Source: Nakamurella sp. PAMC28650
Lineage (GTDB): Bacteria > Actinomycetota > Actinomycetes > Mycobacteriales > Nakamurellaceae
NCBI RefSeq assembly: GCF_014303395.1
Contig: NZ_CP060298.1
Coordinates: 1,798,001 to 1,862,000, forward strand
Length of the DNA stretch: 64,000 nt
Direction: 5' to 3'
Shown here one piece after another: positions 17,382 through 25,381 of this stretch (its first letter is position 1; each line of letters begins with the position of its first letter). The notes beneath the pieces were generated by a model that was not told where the DNA came from, searched no databases, and worked only from the letters and a program-made list of their open reading frames with translations. A program made the position numbers and the translations under genes.

Positions 17382-18762
17382 GGGTCTCCTGACGTTTTCG
17401 TGGGTGGTTTAGCGTCCGGGAAGCGGCGGGCATAACCCGCCGCGGGTGAGCATTGCCATGGCTATCAACGCTTCTGGGCTGTGAAAGCCGTACGACCTGC
17501 GGGTCAAGGCCCGTAGGTGGGTGTTGGTGGCCTCGGATTGGGCGTTGCTCATGTGGTGGATCAGGGTGTTCCAAATCAGCTGCTGGAACCGCTTCAACGT
17601 TGCGGCCAGGGCGATGAACCCGGGCAGTTGGGAGCGGCGGGCCCAGGCGATCCAGCCGGCCAGCAGTTCACGGCCGGCCTGGCCCTTGACCTGGAACACC
17701 GCGCGCAGTTGCTCCTTCAGCAGATACGCCCGATACAGATGCCGGTTGGTCTGGGCGATCGAGGCGACCGACCCGCGTTGCTCCGGGGACAGGTCCGCCG
17801 GGTTTTTCAGCAATGCCCAGCGGCTGCCCTTCACCGACGACGCCTGCGCAGAGCTACTCCTACCCCGCAGCGTGTTCCACGTCTGACGACGGACCTTGTC
17901 CAACTCCCGGGTGGCCCACCCCACGATATGAAACGGATCCAATCCCAGCACCGCCTGCGGCGCGCGGGCCGTCACGGTGTCGTGGATCCACTGCGCCCCG
18001 TCGGCCGAGACGTGCGTCAACGCCGCCGCCCGTTCTGGGCCGAGCTCGTCGAAGAACCGACCCAGGGTGTCGCTGTTGCGGCCCGGTGCGGCCCACACCA
18101 ATCTGCCGGAGTCTTGATCGACCACGCACGTCAGATACCGCTGGCCTTTGCGGTGGGAGATTTCATCGATGCCGATCCGCTGCAGCCCCGCGAGCACGTC
18201 CCGGCCGGCCAAACCGTCGGCGACGACGTGCTCGATGATTGCGCTCACGTGCCGCCACGACGTCCGCATCAACTGCGCCACCACCGACGAAGCGGTGTGC
18301 GCCGCCAACCACGCGCACTGGTCCTCAAACGCTCGGGTTGCCCGCGCGCCGGGTCGGGCCCACGGCACCGCCGCGACGACCACCCCGTGCGTCCGGCAGT
18401 TCACCCGCGGAGCCGCAGCCTGCAGGAATACCATCGTCGACCCCCAGTCCAGCGACCGCCACCGCCGGGTTCCGCCGCCCTGGTCATAGCCCGGCCGTCT
18501 ACGCCGGCATCGACTGCACCTACTCCGGGCGCCCTTCGTCGCACGCACCGAAACGACCAGCACCTGCCGGTCGTCGGCCTCCTCCCACGCCACATCGCAC
18601 ACCTGCAGTTGCTCGACACCGAGCAGCTTTCGCCATATCGTTACACCGCGCACACCGTGCTCCTGGATAGTGACTGACCCTAGATAAGCCAGAACCTATA
18701 CGCAGCCCGGTGTGTCGCCCACAACCAGGGGTCAAACCACCCACGAGAACGTCACAAGAGCC
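17382..18762 (-). mobile_element. ISL3-family insertion sequence, copy 2
   Basis: 1381 bp, same length, orientation and ends as copy 1, with only scattered differences. Several are synonymous: the last transposase codons are written differently but still encode LCPPLPGR. The copies have therefore diverged for some time or came from different sources. Confidence 0.9.
17409..18653 (-). CDS. ISL3-family transposase, copy 2
   Basis: 414 residues, nearly identical to copy 1, with the same zinc ribbon and DDE residues. Differences seen include Glu for Gln in GRFFDELGPE and Arg for Asn in LRGRSSS. Intact from GTG 18653 to stop. Confidence 0.92.
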   Translation of the reverse strand: MRGVTIWRKLLGVEQLQVCDVAWEEADDRQVLVVSVRATKGARSRCSRCRRRRPGYDQGGGTRRWRSLDWGSTMVFLQAAAPRVNCRTHGVVVAAVPWARPGARATRAFEDQCAWLAAHTASSVVAQLMRTSWRHVSAIIEHVVADGLAGRDVLAGLQRIGIDEISHRKGQRYLTCVVDQDSGRLVWAAPGRNSDTLGRFFDELGPERAAALTHVSADGAQWIHDTVTARAPQAVLGLDPFHIVGWATRELDKVRRQTWNTLRGRSSSAQASSVKGSRWALLKNPADLSPEQRGSVASIAQTNRHLYRAYLLKEQLRAVFQVKGQAGRELLAGWIAWARRSQLPGFIALAATLKRFQQLIWNTLIHHMSNAQSEATNTHLRALTRRSYGFHSPEALIAMAMLTRGGLCPPLPGR

Positions 18763-18770
18763 CAATTTCG
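18763..18770. repeat. Right 8-bp target-site duplication of the composite transposon
   Basis: CAATTTCG immediately after the right end of IS copy 2, identical to 15646-15653. The iminopeptidase reading frame continues from here. Confidence 0.9.
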
Positions 18771-19078
18771 CCACCCTGGTGACCCATTACTGGTCGCAGG
18801 ACTGCTTCCTGCCCGGCGCGCAGCGCATTCTGGACAACGCGCACCGGCTGGCCGGGATCCCGGGAGCGCTGCTGCATGGTCGTCGTGACGTCAGTGGTCC
18901 GGCTGGCACGGCCTGGCAGCTGCAATGACGGTGGCCAGGCAGTGAGCTGATCATCGAAAAGACCGAAGGTCACGGCGGGCCGCTGCTGTCCGAGCGCGCG
19001 GTGCAGATCACGAACCGTTGGCTGACCGCTCTGTGACCATGCACGGACGACCCTGAACGCGCGCACCCATCACCCGAC

Positions 19079-19426
19079 TCACCGGCATTGCTCGCCGCGT
19101 GCGACCGCTGACCGACCACCGATGGATTCCTGCGCCCTCTCGGCCTCCCGGTCCGCCTCGGCGGAATAGGGCTGGAACGGCACGAGCAGGAGCTTGACGT
19201 CTGTCCCGCGGATCCGCCCGCTGATCTGCGCCTGGTCGAACGAGGCCGGTGCGCCCGCCATCCGGACGATGGACCGGGAGCCGAGCGCAGCAATGGCCGA
19301 CTTTGCATCGAACGGAGTCGGTGTGGACGGCGGTGCGGGGGCCACAGCCGCGGCCACGGCCCACACACCGGGACCGACGAACAGGACCAACAGAGCGACC
19401 GTCAGGGCCGTCGCGAATACCCGCAC
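19079..19426 (-). CDS. Small single-pass membrane protein, function unknown
   Basis: 115 residues from GTG 19426; a TTG at 19435 overlapping the upstream stop is an alternative. One hydrophobic helix (VFATALTVALLVLFVGPGVWAVAAAV) is followed by a short Pro/Thr linker and a soluble domain (DAKSAIAALGSRSIVRMAGAPASFDQAQISGRIRGTDVKLLLVPF). It probably faces outside. It directly follows the luciferase-type gene on the same strand and may be co-transcribed. Family not recognised. Confidence 0.6.
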   Translation of the reverse strand: MRVFATALTVALLVLFVGPGVWAVAAAVAPAPPSTPTPFDAKSAIAALGSRSIVRMAGAPASFDQAQISGRIRGTDVKLLLVPFQPYSAEADREAERAQESIGGRSAVARGEQCR

Positions 19427-19431
19427 TCGGG

Positions 19432-20776
19432 TCAAGCCCGACCACCGGGGTGTGGGAGTCCCACGTGCTCGCGCAAGGTGCGGCCGCTGTATTCGGTGCG
19501 GGCGACTCCCCGTTTCTGCAGGATCGGCACCACGTGGTCGACGAACAGATCCAGCTGGCTGGGCAACATGTTCGGCATGATGGTGAACCCGTCGGCTGCG
19601 CCGGCCCGGAACCACTGCGTCATCAGATCTGCCATCCCCTCGGGGGTACCGGTGAAGTCGAGACCGCCGGGTAGCGTCGAGAACTGTTGTGCCACATCGC
19701 GAAAGCTCGCCTCCCGGTTTTCGGCCATCCGGAACAGCGACGCCGCGAAGCTGCTCCTGGGTGCACTCTCCAGGAGTTCGGCCGGGAGTGGCACATCGGG
19801 ATCGATCACGCTGGAGTCGAATCCGGCGAAGTTCGCGAAGTTGCGCCACCGGAACTCCGGGCTGGAGGCGTCCTCGAGTTCCTGTTTCAGCGCCGCGGCT
19901 TCGGCCTCGGTACTGCCCAGCAGGAACGACAACCCCGGCCAGAGCAGGACTTCCTGACGATGACGGCCGCCCGCTGCGGCCTGGTCCCTGACGCTCCACC
20001 GGAAACTGATTGCCGAGGCAAGGTCTCGCTGCGGCGTGAACACCGCGTCCGCGTACTTCGCCGCCAGCGCGACACCGGCCGGTGACGAGCCGGCCTGCGT
20101 CAGGAACGGATGTCCCTGGGGCGATCGCGGGAACGGCAGATAGCTGTCCACGTCGAAGTGGGTGCCGTGGTGGCGCGGCGGACGGATCCGGTTGCGGTCA
20201 CCCCAGCGGCCGGAGAGCTTGGACATCGGGGCGGCGTCATCGGCCCACGCATCCCACAGCGACAGCACCACCTCGACGTATTCGTCCGCCCGTTCGTAGC
20301 GGTCGCTGCGCGGCGGATGCGGGACGTCGCCGAAGTTGCCGGCCACGGCGCCCTCGACGGTGGTCACGATGTTCCAACCCGCCCGGCCCCGGCTCAGGAA
20401 ATCCAGGGTGGAGAACCGTCGGGCCATGTCCCACGGGTAGCTGTAGGTGGTGGACGCGGTGGCGATCAGACCGATGTGTTCGGTGGCCAGTGAGAGGGCC
20501 GACAACAGATCGATCGGGTCGAAGCCCGCCCCTGGCAGGTACTCCGAACGAAATTCGGCCACGCCGGGGGTGTCGGCGAGAAACAGGGGAGTCGAGCACG
20601 CCACGCTCGGCGGTGCGCGCGATGTCGACGTAGTGGCTCGGCGACAGGACCACCTCCGGCGCATCCGCCCCCACCCGCCACGCCGCCTCGTGGTAACCGG
20701 AGTCCCGCACTAAGACGTTGAGGTTGAGGAAGCGGGGCGAGACAGGAAGCGCAGAACTTTCGGAACCCACGGTCAT
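19432..20776 (-). pseudogene. Luciferase-like flavin monooxygenase (NtaA/SnaA type), frameshifted
   Basis: The 5' part starts at ATG 20776 (FLNLNVLVRDSGYHEAAWR, PSHYVDIARTAERG) and shifts at a C4 run on the coding strand (GGGG at 20586-20589). The other frame continues FLADTPGVAEFRSEYLPG, IGLIATASTTYSYPWDMARRF, RAGWNIVTT and HPFLTQAGSSPAG to the end. One fewer C restores a single protein of about 447 residues, normal for FMNH2-dependent monooxygenases acting on nitrilotriacetate, dibenzothiophene sulfone or related compounds. The error sits in a homopolymer, so a sequencing artefact is plausible. Confidence 0.85.
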
Positions 20777-21011
20777 GACGGCACCACCCCTTCAGCACGA
20801 GCCTTCGACAAGTTCTCGCCTGCTTCCGACGATCACCCGAGTCTGCAGGTTCCCTCCCCGGCGACTCACCACGAGGCGGGCACCATCGGTGCGATGACGC
20901 CCTCCGTAACTCCTCGACAGGTATGCGGCGGGCTGCCGGGCGCAGCGTCAGTGGGTGCGTCGCCGCATCGAATTGGTCGACGAAGTAGGAACCGCCTTCT
21001 CCTACACTCGG

Positions 21012-21581
21012 GTGGTGTCCAACGTGCAGATTCGACGTCGGTGCGACGTCGACCTACCACCGCTCATCGACATTCTTGCCAGGCAGCAGGCTCAGACGCA
21101 GTACCCGTTCCAGTGGCCACCAGATCGCGGACCCGAGCACTTCCTCCGTCGTCCCACCGAGATCGAGGCCTGGGTTGCGGATCTGGCCGGCAACGTCGTC
21201 GGCCACGTCGCGATCCAATCAGTCGCCAGCGACGAACTCGGGCACATGTGGGCGGCAGCGCTCGGTGTCCCGATCATTGAGTTGCGCTGCATCAGTGTGC
21301 TGTTTGCAGATCGTCGCCTGGCCCGGCGCGGCATAGGTTCTGCGCTGCTGGCCCGAGCCACCGAGCGGGCGCTGGCCGGCGGTGGGGCACCTGTGCTGGA
21401 CGTGGTGGCCGGGCACCTCGACGCGGTGAGCTTGTACTTGAACCGGGGCTGGCAGGAGGTAGGGCGGTTTCGGCCAGAGTGGCTGCCCTCGTCGCAGGAG
21501 CCGGTTCGCGCGATGATCCTGCCGAAGCCCGAACCGGCCGGTCCACCCTCATGCGGGTCGACCCCACCAGCGGGGCCCTGA
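21012..21581 (+). CDS. GNAT-family N-acetyltransferase
   Basis: About 189 residues. The start is one of the adjacent GTG codons at 21012/21015 (the frame is open from 20955). The GNAT core is clear: VADLAGNVVGHVAIQSV (beta 2-3), then the acetyl-CoA loop RRLARRGIGSALLARATERA and the final beta strand with SLYLNRGWQEVGRF. The family transfers acetyl groups from acetyl-CoA to small amines or protein N-termini. No neighbour indicates a substrate. Confidence 0.85.
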   Translation: MVSNVQIRRRCDVDLPPLIDILARQQAQTQYPFQWPPDRGPEHFLRRPTEIEAWVADLAGNVVGHVAIQSVASDELGHMWAAALGVPIIELRCISVLFADRRLARRGIGSALLARATERALAGGGAPVLDVVAGHLDAVSLYLNRGWQEVGRFRPEWLPSSQEPVRAMILPKPEPAGPPSCGSTPPAGP

Positions 21582-21662
21582 TCGCCATGGCCCGAAACCG
21601 TCTGTGGGACTCGATCAACGACGAACGGTCGTGCCCGCGCGGTCCGGTCCCCGGGCTGGGTG

Positions 21663-22007
21663 TCATAGGTCCGGGACGCGGCGGAGCCCACGGTCGACCT
21701 CAGTCATGAGCGACTGCGGTGTCGTGCCGATCCAGTCCTTCAGGTCGGTCTTGTCCAACTTGGCCAGTGCGGCGACGTTCACGACGGAGTCGCGGGGCAG
21801 ACCGGTGACCACGGCCGGCAGGAAGGTGTTGCCGGGGATCGTGGCCAACGCGGTGTTGGAGGTGACGACAGCGATGAGGACGGTCGCCCATCGGTTTTCG
21901 TCGTAGGACGAGCCCTGGATGACCAGAACCGGCCGGTGTTTGGCCGGTCGACTACCGATGGCTGGGCCAATCTCGGCCCAGTACAAGCCGCTGCGTTCGA
22001 TCACCAT
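21663..22007 (-). CDS. PemK/MazF-family toxin (predicted mRNA interferase)
   Basis: 114 residues. The MazF pattern is present: YWAEIGPAIGSRPAKHRPVLVIQGSSYDE with the conserved Arg of RPVLV, AVVTSN with the conserved Thr, and PGNTFLPAVVTGLPRDSVVNV. The usual N-terminal RRG(D/E)IYW is changed to ERSGLYW, losing the acidic residue. Its ATG lies inside the end of the antitoxin frame (overlap 22001-22007), as in coupled toxin-antitoxin pairs. Family members cleave mRNA at short sites. Activity is uncertain because of the N-terminal change. Confidence 0.8.
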   Translation of the reverse strand: MVIERSGLYWAEIGPAIGSRPAKHRPVLVIQGSSYDENRWATVLIAVVTSNTALATIPGNTFLPAVVTGLPRDSVVNVAALAKLDKTDLKDWIGTTPQSLMTEVDRGLRRVPDL

Positions 22008-22216
22008 TCATCGTCGTCGGCAGCCAGGACACGGTGGCCCTTGGCAACTGCGTCAACCGAGGATTCATCGATTGCTTCGAGCTGATCGAGGGCAGCATCG
22101 ATGTGTCGGGTGACAGATTTGCCGAGGTCGTCTGCTCGCGCGGACGCGCGGTCGAAGGTGCCGTCCGGGAGCGAGATTGCAGTGTTGACTCCCTGAGTAC
22201 AACCCGGGATGACCAC
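22001..22216 (-). CDS. Antitoxin-like gene, apparently degenerate
   Basis: The C-terminal frame reads NTAISLPDGTFDRASARADDLGK, then SVTRHIDAALDQLEAIDE and KGHRVLAADDDEW. It resembles ribbon-helix-helix antitoxins paired with PemK toxins. From family memory two things are missing. The ATG expected before AACACT is absent (GGAGTC runs straight into AACACT). The SRSEF...YL helix, about 20 residues, normally after ADDLG is also missing. Translation would need an upstream start; GTG 22216 is my choice. DNA binding is doubtful, while the toxin-neutralising tail remains. Confidence 0.5.
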   Translation of the reverse strand: MVIPGCTQGVNTAISLPDGTFDRASARADDLGKSVTRHIDAALDQLEAIDESSVDAVAKGHRVLAADDDEW

Positions 22217-22342
22217 GAGGACGAGATTGCGTGCGAAGCAGCCGCCGGTCAGGCTCAGACGGCTGCCTCGCCACCATTGGACATCGTTCGTGGCCAATTC
22301 CGAACATTCCGAATCAGTGGGCGCGGGTCGTGGTCGGGGTGC

Positions 22343-22735
22343 TTACTCGTCGTTGTCGGCTCGGGCTTGGTAGTCGGTGATCTTCTGGTCGATGACGTGC
22401 AGTGATGTCGTCCAGGTGCGGATGCGCTCGGCGACTTCGGCCCGGTGGTCTTTCAATAGCGCGAGTCGTTCGTGTACCCCGGCTGGGTCGCGTGCGACGA
22501 GGTGGGTGAATTCGGTGATACGGGCCAGCGGCATGCCGGTATCGCGCAGATGGAGGAGCACCTCGATGAGGTGGACGGCGCCGGGGTCGTAGCTACGACG
22601 CCCGCCGGCGTCCCTGTCCGGTGGCGGGAGGACGCCTTGGCGTTCGTAGTAGCGGATGGTGTCGGGGTCGAGGCCGACCCGAGCTGCAACCTCACCGATA
22701 CCTGCCGGCTGATCCTGCTCGTCGGCGTTCGTCAT
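22343..22735 (-). CDS. MerR-family regulator
   Basis: 130 residues from ATG 22735. The N-terminal HTH is IGEVAARVGLDPDTIRYYERQGVLPPPDRDAGGRRSYD, then LRDTGMPLARITEF and a C-terminal coiled coil (LALLKDHRAEVAERIRTWTTSL). No conserved Cys ligands are seen, so it probably senses an organic compound, not a metal. Its ATG overlaps the stop of the upstream aldo/keto reductase (ATGA, 22732-22735), so the two form a coupled operon. The promoter before the reductase has MerR-type geometry. Confidence 0.9.
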   Translation of the reverse strand: MTNADEQDQPAGIGEVAARVGLDPDTIRYYERQGVLPPPDRDAGGRRSYDPGAVHLIEVLLHLRDTGMPLARITEFTHLVARDPAGVHERLALLKDHRAEVAERIRTWTTSLHVIDQKITDYQARADNDE

Positions 22736-23697
22736 GCTCGCGCTGCCTGAAGGCGGGCGATGAGGTGGTCCGGGAGGACCTGCGTGACGGCATGCCATGC
22801 CGAGCGGACCTGTTCAGGGCGGGAGACCCCGACGATGGGCAGTACGGGCGTTGGGCGCTGGTTCATCCAGGCCAGCACGACCTGGCCTGGATCCAGTCCG
22901 ACCTCGTCGGCAACCGATCGCAGCGCGTCCAACCGCTGACGGGAGTCCTGGGTGCTGTAGTCGGCGGGCAGTGGGCGGTCGGTGCGGGTGTAGGCGCCCG
23001 ACAGCAGGGGTGAGTATCCGACCAGGGTGATCTCGGCGGAGGAGGCAATTCTCTCGGTCTCGAGATCCAGCACCACTTGGGGTGCGGTGTCTGCACCGGG
23101 TCTGATCGGGAGGTAGGTGAACCGTTGTTGCAAGGCTCGGTAACGATGACCTGACGGCGTGCGGAGGGCTTCCTTCAGGCGGTCGGCAGTCAGGTTGCTG
23201 GCGCCGATCTCACGCACCAGTCCTTCCTGGACGAGCTCATCGAACACACCCAGGGTCTCCGCCAGTGCCACGGTCGGGTCGTCGATGTGGGCGTAGAGCA
23301 GATCGAGGTGATCGGTACGCAATCGCTGCAGGCTGCCGGTGACCTGATCGCGTACTGCGCGCGCCGACAGCCCCTGGACGTGGTCGAGGTCAGAATGACC
23401 GGGCCGAGGTCGGGCGCCGACCTTGGAGGCCAACGTGATCCGATCGCGGGCATACGGACCACGAGAGGTGAACCAATCGCCGATGACGGTCTCTGATTCG
23501 TCGCCGACTCCGGACCAGAGCGCGTAGTTGTTGGCCGTGTCCCAAAATGTCGCGCCCACTTCGGCGGCGACGTCCAGACACGACATGGCAGTCTGTGCAT
23601 CGACCGCCGTCCCGAAATGCATGGTGCCCACCGCCACGGCCGAGACAGCAAGAGCGCCCACGTGGTGCGTCGTTGAAGAGGTTGTTGTCAGATCCAT
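22732..23697 (-). CDS. Aldo/keto reductase (operon with MerR regulator)
   Basis: 321 residues. The AKR tetrad is visible: FWDTANNYALW (Asp, Tyr), LASKVGAR (Lys) and LYAHIDDP (His). The cofactor region is PVLPIVGVSRPEQVRSAW. It reduces carbonyls with NADPH. The likely -10 element lies only 6 nt before ATG 23697, so the transcript may be leaderless. Co-translation with a MerR regulator suggests induction by the substrate or a related electrophile (inference). Confidence 0.9.
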   Translation of the reverse strand: MDLTTTSSTTHHVGALAVSAVAVGTMHFGTAVDAQTAMSCLDVAAEVGATFWDTANNYALWSGVGDESETVIGDWFTSRGPYARDRITLASKVGARPRPGHSDLDHVQGLSARAVRDQVTGSLQRLRTDHLDLLYAHIDDPTVALAETLGVFDELVQEGLVREIGASNLTADRLKEALRTPSGHRYRALQQRFTYLPIRPGADTAPQVVLDLETERIASSAEITLVGYSPLLSGAYTRTDRPLPADYSTQDSRQRLDALRSVADEVGLDPGQVVLAWMNQRPTPVLPIVGVSRPEQVRSAWHAVTQVLPDHLIARLQAARA

Positions 23698-23703
23698 TCC
23701 ACG

Positions 23704-23734
23704 ACCTTCGCACCTGGACCAAGGTCCAAGTCAA
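23704..23734 (-). promoter_or_regulatory. MerR-type promoter with 19-bp spacer and dyad
   Basis: On the minus strand: TTGACT (23729-23734), a 19-bp spacer, then GAAGGT (23704-23709). The spacer contains TGGACC-TT-GGTCCA, a perfect 6-bp inverted repeat. MerR regulators act on 19-bp-spaced promoters with a dyad in the spacer. The predicted start coincides with the reductase ATG. Confidence 0.6.
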
Positions 23735-23864
23735 CGCGACATCTACGATCAGCAGCACACAACTTCTCGTCGACCGATCCCCAATCGGGACAGTGCCACC
23801 CCGGGTCCGGCCGTCGCCGACGGCGACGCCCCGAACGGCGTCGTCGGTATCCTTGCCGACGCTG

Positions 23865-24467
23865 CTAGACAGTACTGGTGCCGGCTGGTACCACTGCCGT
23901 GGGGATGGCGTTGTCGACGAGGACGGCCGCGATAGCTGCTGCGGTGGCCAGGGTCTCGGTGTCGAGGACCCGGCTGCGCGCTGAAGCGCCGTCCAGCAGG
24001 AGCGCCAGTTGCTCGCCTAGCTGTTCGGGGTGGGTGGCGCCGGCCTCGCGGGCGGTATCGGTGAGCCGGGCGGCAAAGGCTTTCTTGTAGTCGCGGGCCT
24101 GCACGCGTGCCGGGTGGCCGGGGTCGGGGATCTCGACGGCCGCCGCGATGAACGGGCACAGGGGCGAGTGGACATCGAAGGCGGCGAGGAGTCGCTCGCG
24201 GGGCGTGAGGTCCGTGCGGTCGAACACCTCGGGCAGAATGTCGGGATCGAATCGGCGTAGACCCTCGGCGATTAACTCGTCCTTGCCGGAGAAGTGCTGG
24301 TACAGCGTACGTTTGGACACTTCGGCCACCGCGCACAGCTGGTCCATGCCGGTGCCGTTGATGCCGTGATCGCGGAACAGTTGCTGTGACGCGCTCAGGA
24401 TGCGCTCTCGTGCGCCCCGGCCGCGGCGCAAGCCCCGCGGCCCCTTCTCCAACTCGGTCATATCCAT
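23865..24467 (-). CDS. TetR-family regulator
   Basis: 200 residues. The HTH is RERILSASQQLFRDHGINGTGMDQLCAVAEVSKRTLYQHFSGKDELI (about residues 20-65). The rest is a helical ligand domain with a conserved CPFIAAAVEIPDPGHPA stretch typical of regulators of quinone or carbonyl detoxification genes. It is divergent from the SDR at 24588, with palindromes in the shared intergenic region, so it probably represses that operon and itself. Confidence 0.9.
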   Translation of the reverse strand: MDMTELEKGPRGLRRGRGARERILSASQQLFRDHGINGTGMDQLCAVAEVSKRTLYQHFSGKDELIAEGLRRFDPDILPEVFDRTDLTPRERLLAAFDVHSPLCPFIAAAVEIPDPGHPARVQARDYKKAFAARLTDTAREAGATHPEQLGEQLALLLDGASARSRVLDTETLATAAAIAAVLVDNAIPTAVVPAGTSTV

Positions 24468-24479
24468 AGCTTAGCCCCA

Positions 24480-24491
24480 ATCGGTACCGAT
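24480..24491. promoter_or_regulatory. Putative TetR operator (autoregulatory side)
   Basis: ATCGGTACCGAT, a perfect 12-bp palindrome 13 bp upstream of the TetR start. Likely an operator for the adjacent regulator (inference). Confidence 0.5.
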
Positions 24492-24504
24492 CGGTGTGCA
24501 TAGC

Positions 24505-24538
24505 TTGACACACCTCCCACTCCTCTCTACCTTAGGTA
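24505..24538 (+). promoter_or_regulatory. SDR operon promoter with repressor dyad over the -10
   Basis: TTGACA (24505-24510), 17 bp, TACCTT (24528-24533). The -10 is embedded in TACCT-T-AGGTA (24528-24538), a perfect 5-bp inverted repeat. Repressor binding there would block RNA polymerase. The best candidate is the divergent TetR protein. Confidence 0.65.
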
Positions 24539-24587
24539 AGGCGAACGGTGTACATAACATCGCGCCAACTGGATGGAGTGAGTGTTC

Positions 24588-25322
24588 ATGGGAAAGCTCG
24601 ATGGCAAGGTTGCGGTGATCACCGGCGGGACCAGCGGTATGGCGCTGGCCGGTGCGAAGTTGTTCGTCAACGAAGGGGCTCACGTCTTCATCTCGGGCCG
24701 ACGGAAGGACGCGCTGGACGAAGCCGTCGAGCTGATCGGCCGGAACGTGACCGGCGTGCAGGCCGATTCGTCCGACCTCGCCGATCTGGACCGTCTGTAC
24801 GACGCGGTCAGGCAGGAAAAGGGCGCGATCGACATCTTGTGGGCAAGTGCCGGGACGGGCGAACAGGGCAAGCTCGGCGAGATCACCGAGGAGCAGTTCG
24901 ATGCCGCCTTCTCGTTGAACGCACGCGGCACACTGTTCACCGTCCAGAAGGCGCTGCCACTGTTCAACGACGGTGGATCGATCTTCATGACCGGGTCGAA
25001 CGCCTCGCTGAGGGGCTACCCCGAATGGAGCGTGTACGCAGCGAGCAAGGCCGTACTGCCCGCCTATGCACGGGTGTGGGTGTCCGAGCTGAGGGACCGG
25101 AAGATCCGCGTGAACGTACTGACCCCCGGCCAGGTCGCCTCGCCGATGATGGAGGCGGTGATGGACGAGCAGCTGAAGGCGCAGTTCGAGTCCGTGATCC
25201 CGCGGCGAGAGATGGGCCGCCCCGAAGAGATCGCGTCGGTCGCGCTGTTCCTGGCCTCCGACGACTCGAGCTACGTCAATGGCATGGAACTGGTGGTCGA
25301 CGGCGGCACGACAGTCGTCTGA
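24588..25322 (+). CDS. Short-chain dehydrogenase/reductase
   Basis: 244 residues from ATG 24588 (GGATGGAG upstream; GTG 24582 is possible). SDR motifs: VAVITGGTSGMALAGA at the cofactor loop, WASAGTGEQG in the NAG position, Ser in MTGSNAS, and YAASK with catalytic Tyr and Lys; the C-terminus is NGMELVVDGG. The usual TGxxxGxG is changed, reading TGGTSGMA, so the third glycine is Ala. NAD(P)-dependent alcohol/ketone interconversion is expected. First gene of a two-gene unit under a TetR-type operator. Confidence 0.9.
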   Translation: MGKLDGKVAVITGGTSGMALAGAKLFVNEGAHVFISGRRKDALDEAVELIGRNVTGVQADSSDLADLDRLYDAVRQEKGAIDILWASAGTGEQGKLGEITEEQFDAAFSLNARGTLFTVQKALPLFNDGGSIFMTGSNASLRGYPEWSVYAASKAVLPAYARVWVSELRDRKIRVNVLTPGQVASPMMEAVMDEQLKAQFESVIPRREMGRPEEIASVALFLASDDSSYVNGMELVVDGGTTVV

Positions 25323-25381
25323 ACGGCCCCAGCAACACCCCACAACCAACTGATCCACACATCAACGGAGGAACACACACC

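Larger units (their letters stand above)
15654..18762. mobile_element. Composite transposon: two ISL3-family copies around a 347-bp passenger
   Basis: Two 1381-bp elements in the same orientation (15654-17034 and 17382-18762) enclose 17035-17381. Only the outermost flanks share the octamer CAATTTCG. The inner flanks (TAACTTTG after copy 1, ATATTTCA before copy 2) match neither it nor each other. The simplest reading is that the whole 3109-bp unit moved once as a composite into the iminopeptidase gene. Confidence 0.85.
14963..19036 (+). pseudogene. Proline iminopeptidase gene split by a composite transposon
   Basis: The 5' part (14963-15653) starts at GTG with VFPPIDPYESGYLD and carries YLHGGPGGHG, GFDQRGSGRSS and the nucleophile elbow VHGVSWGSTLALAY. 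At 15654 it is cut by an IS. The 3' part resumes at 18763 and ends at 19036 with THYWSQDCFLP, GIPGALLHGRRDVSGPA and EGHGGPLLSERAV. Removing 15654-18762 plus one copy of the 8-bp duplication restores the frame exactly (RLNF|ATLVTHYW). A TGA at 18926-18928 replaces what is normally an Arg codon (probable CGA to TGA), so the gene carries two disabling lesions. An intact but divergent relative is at 5810-6769. Confidence 0.9.
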
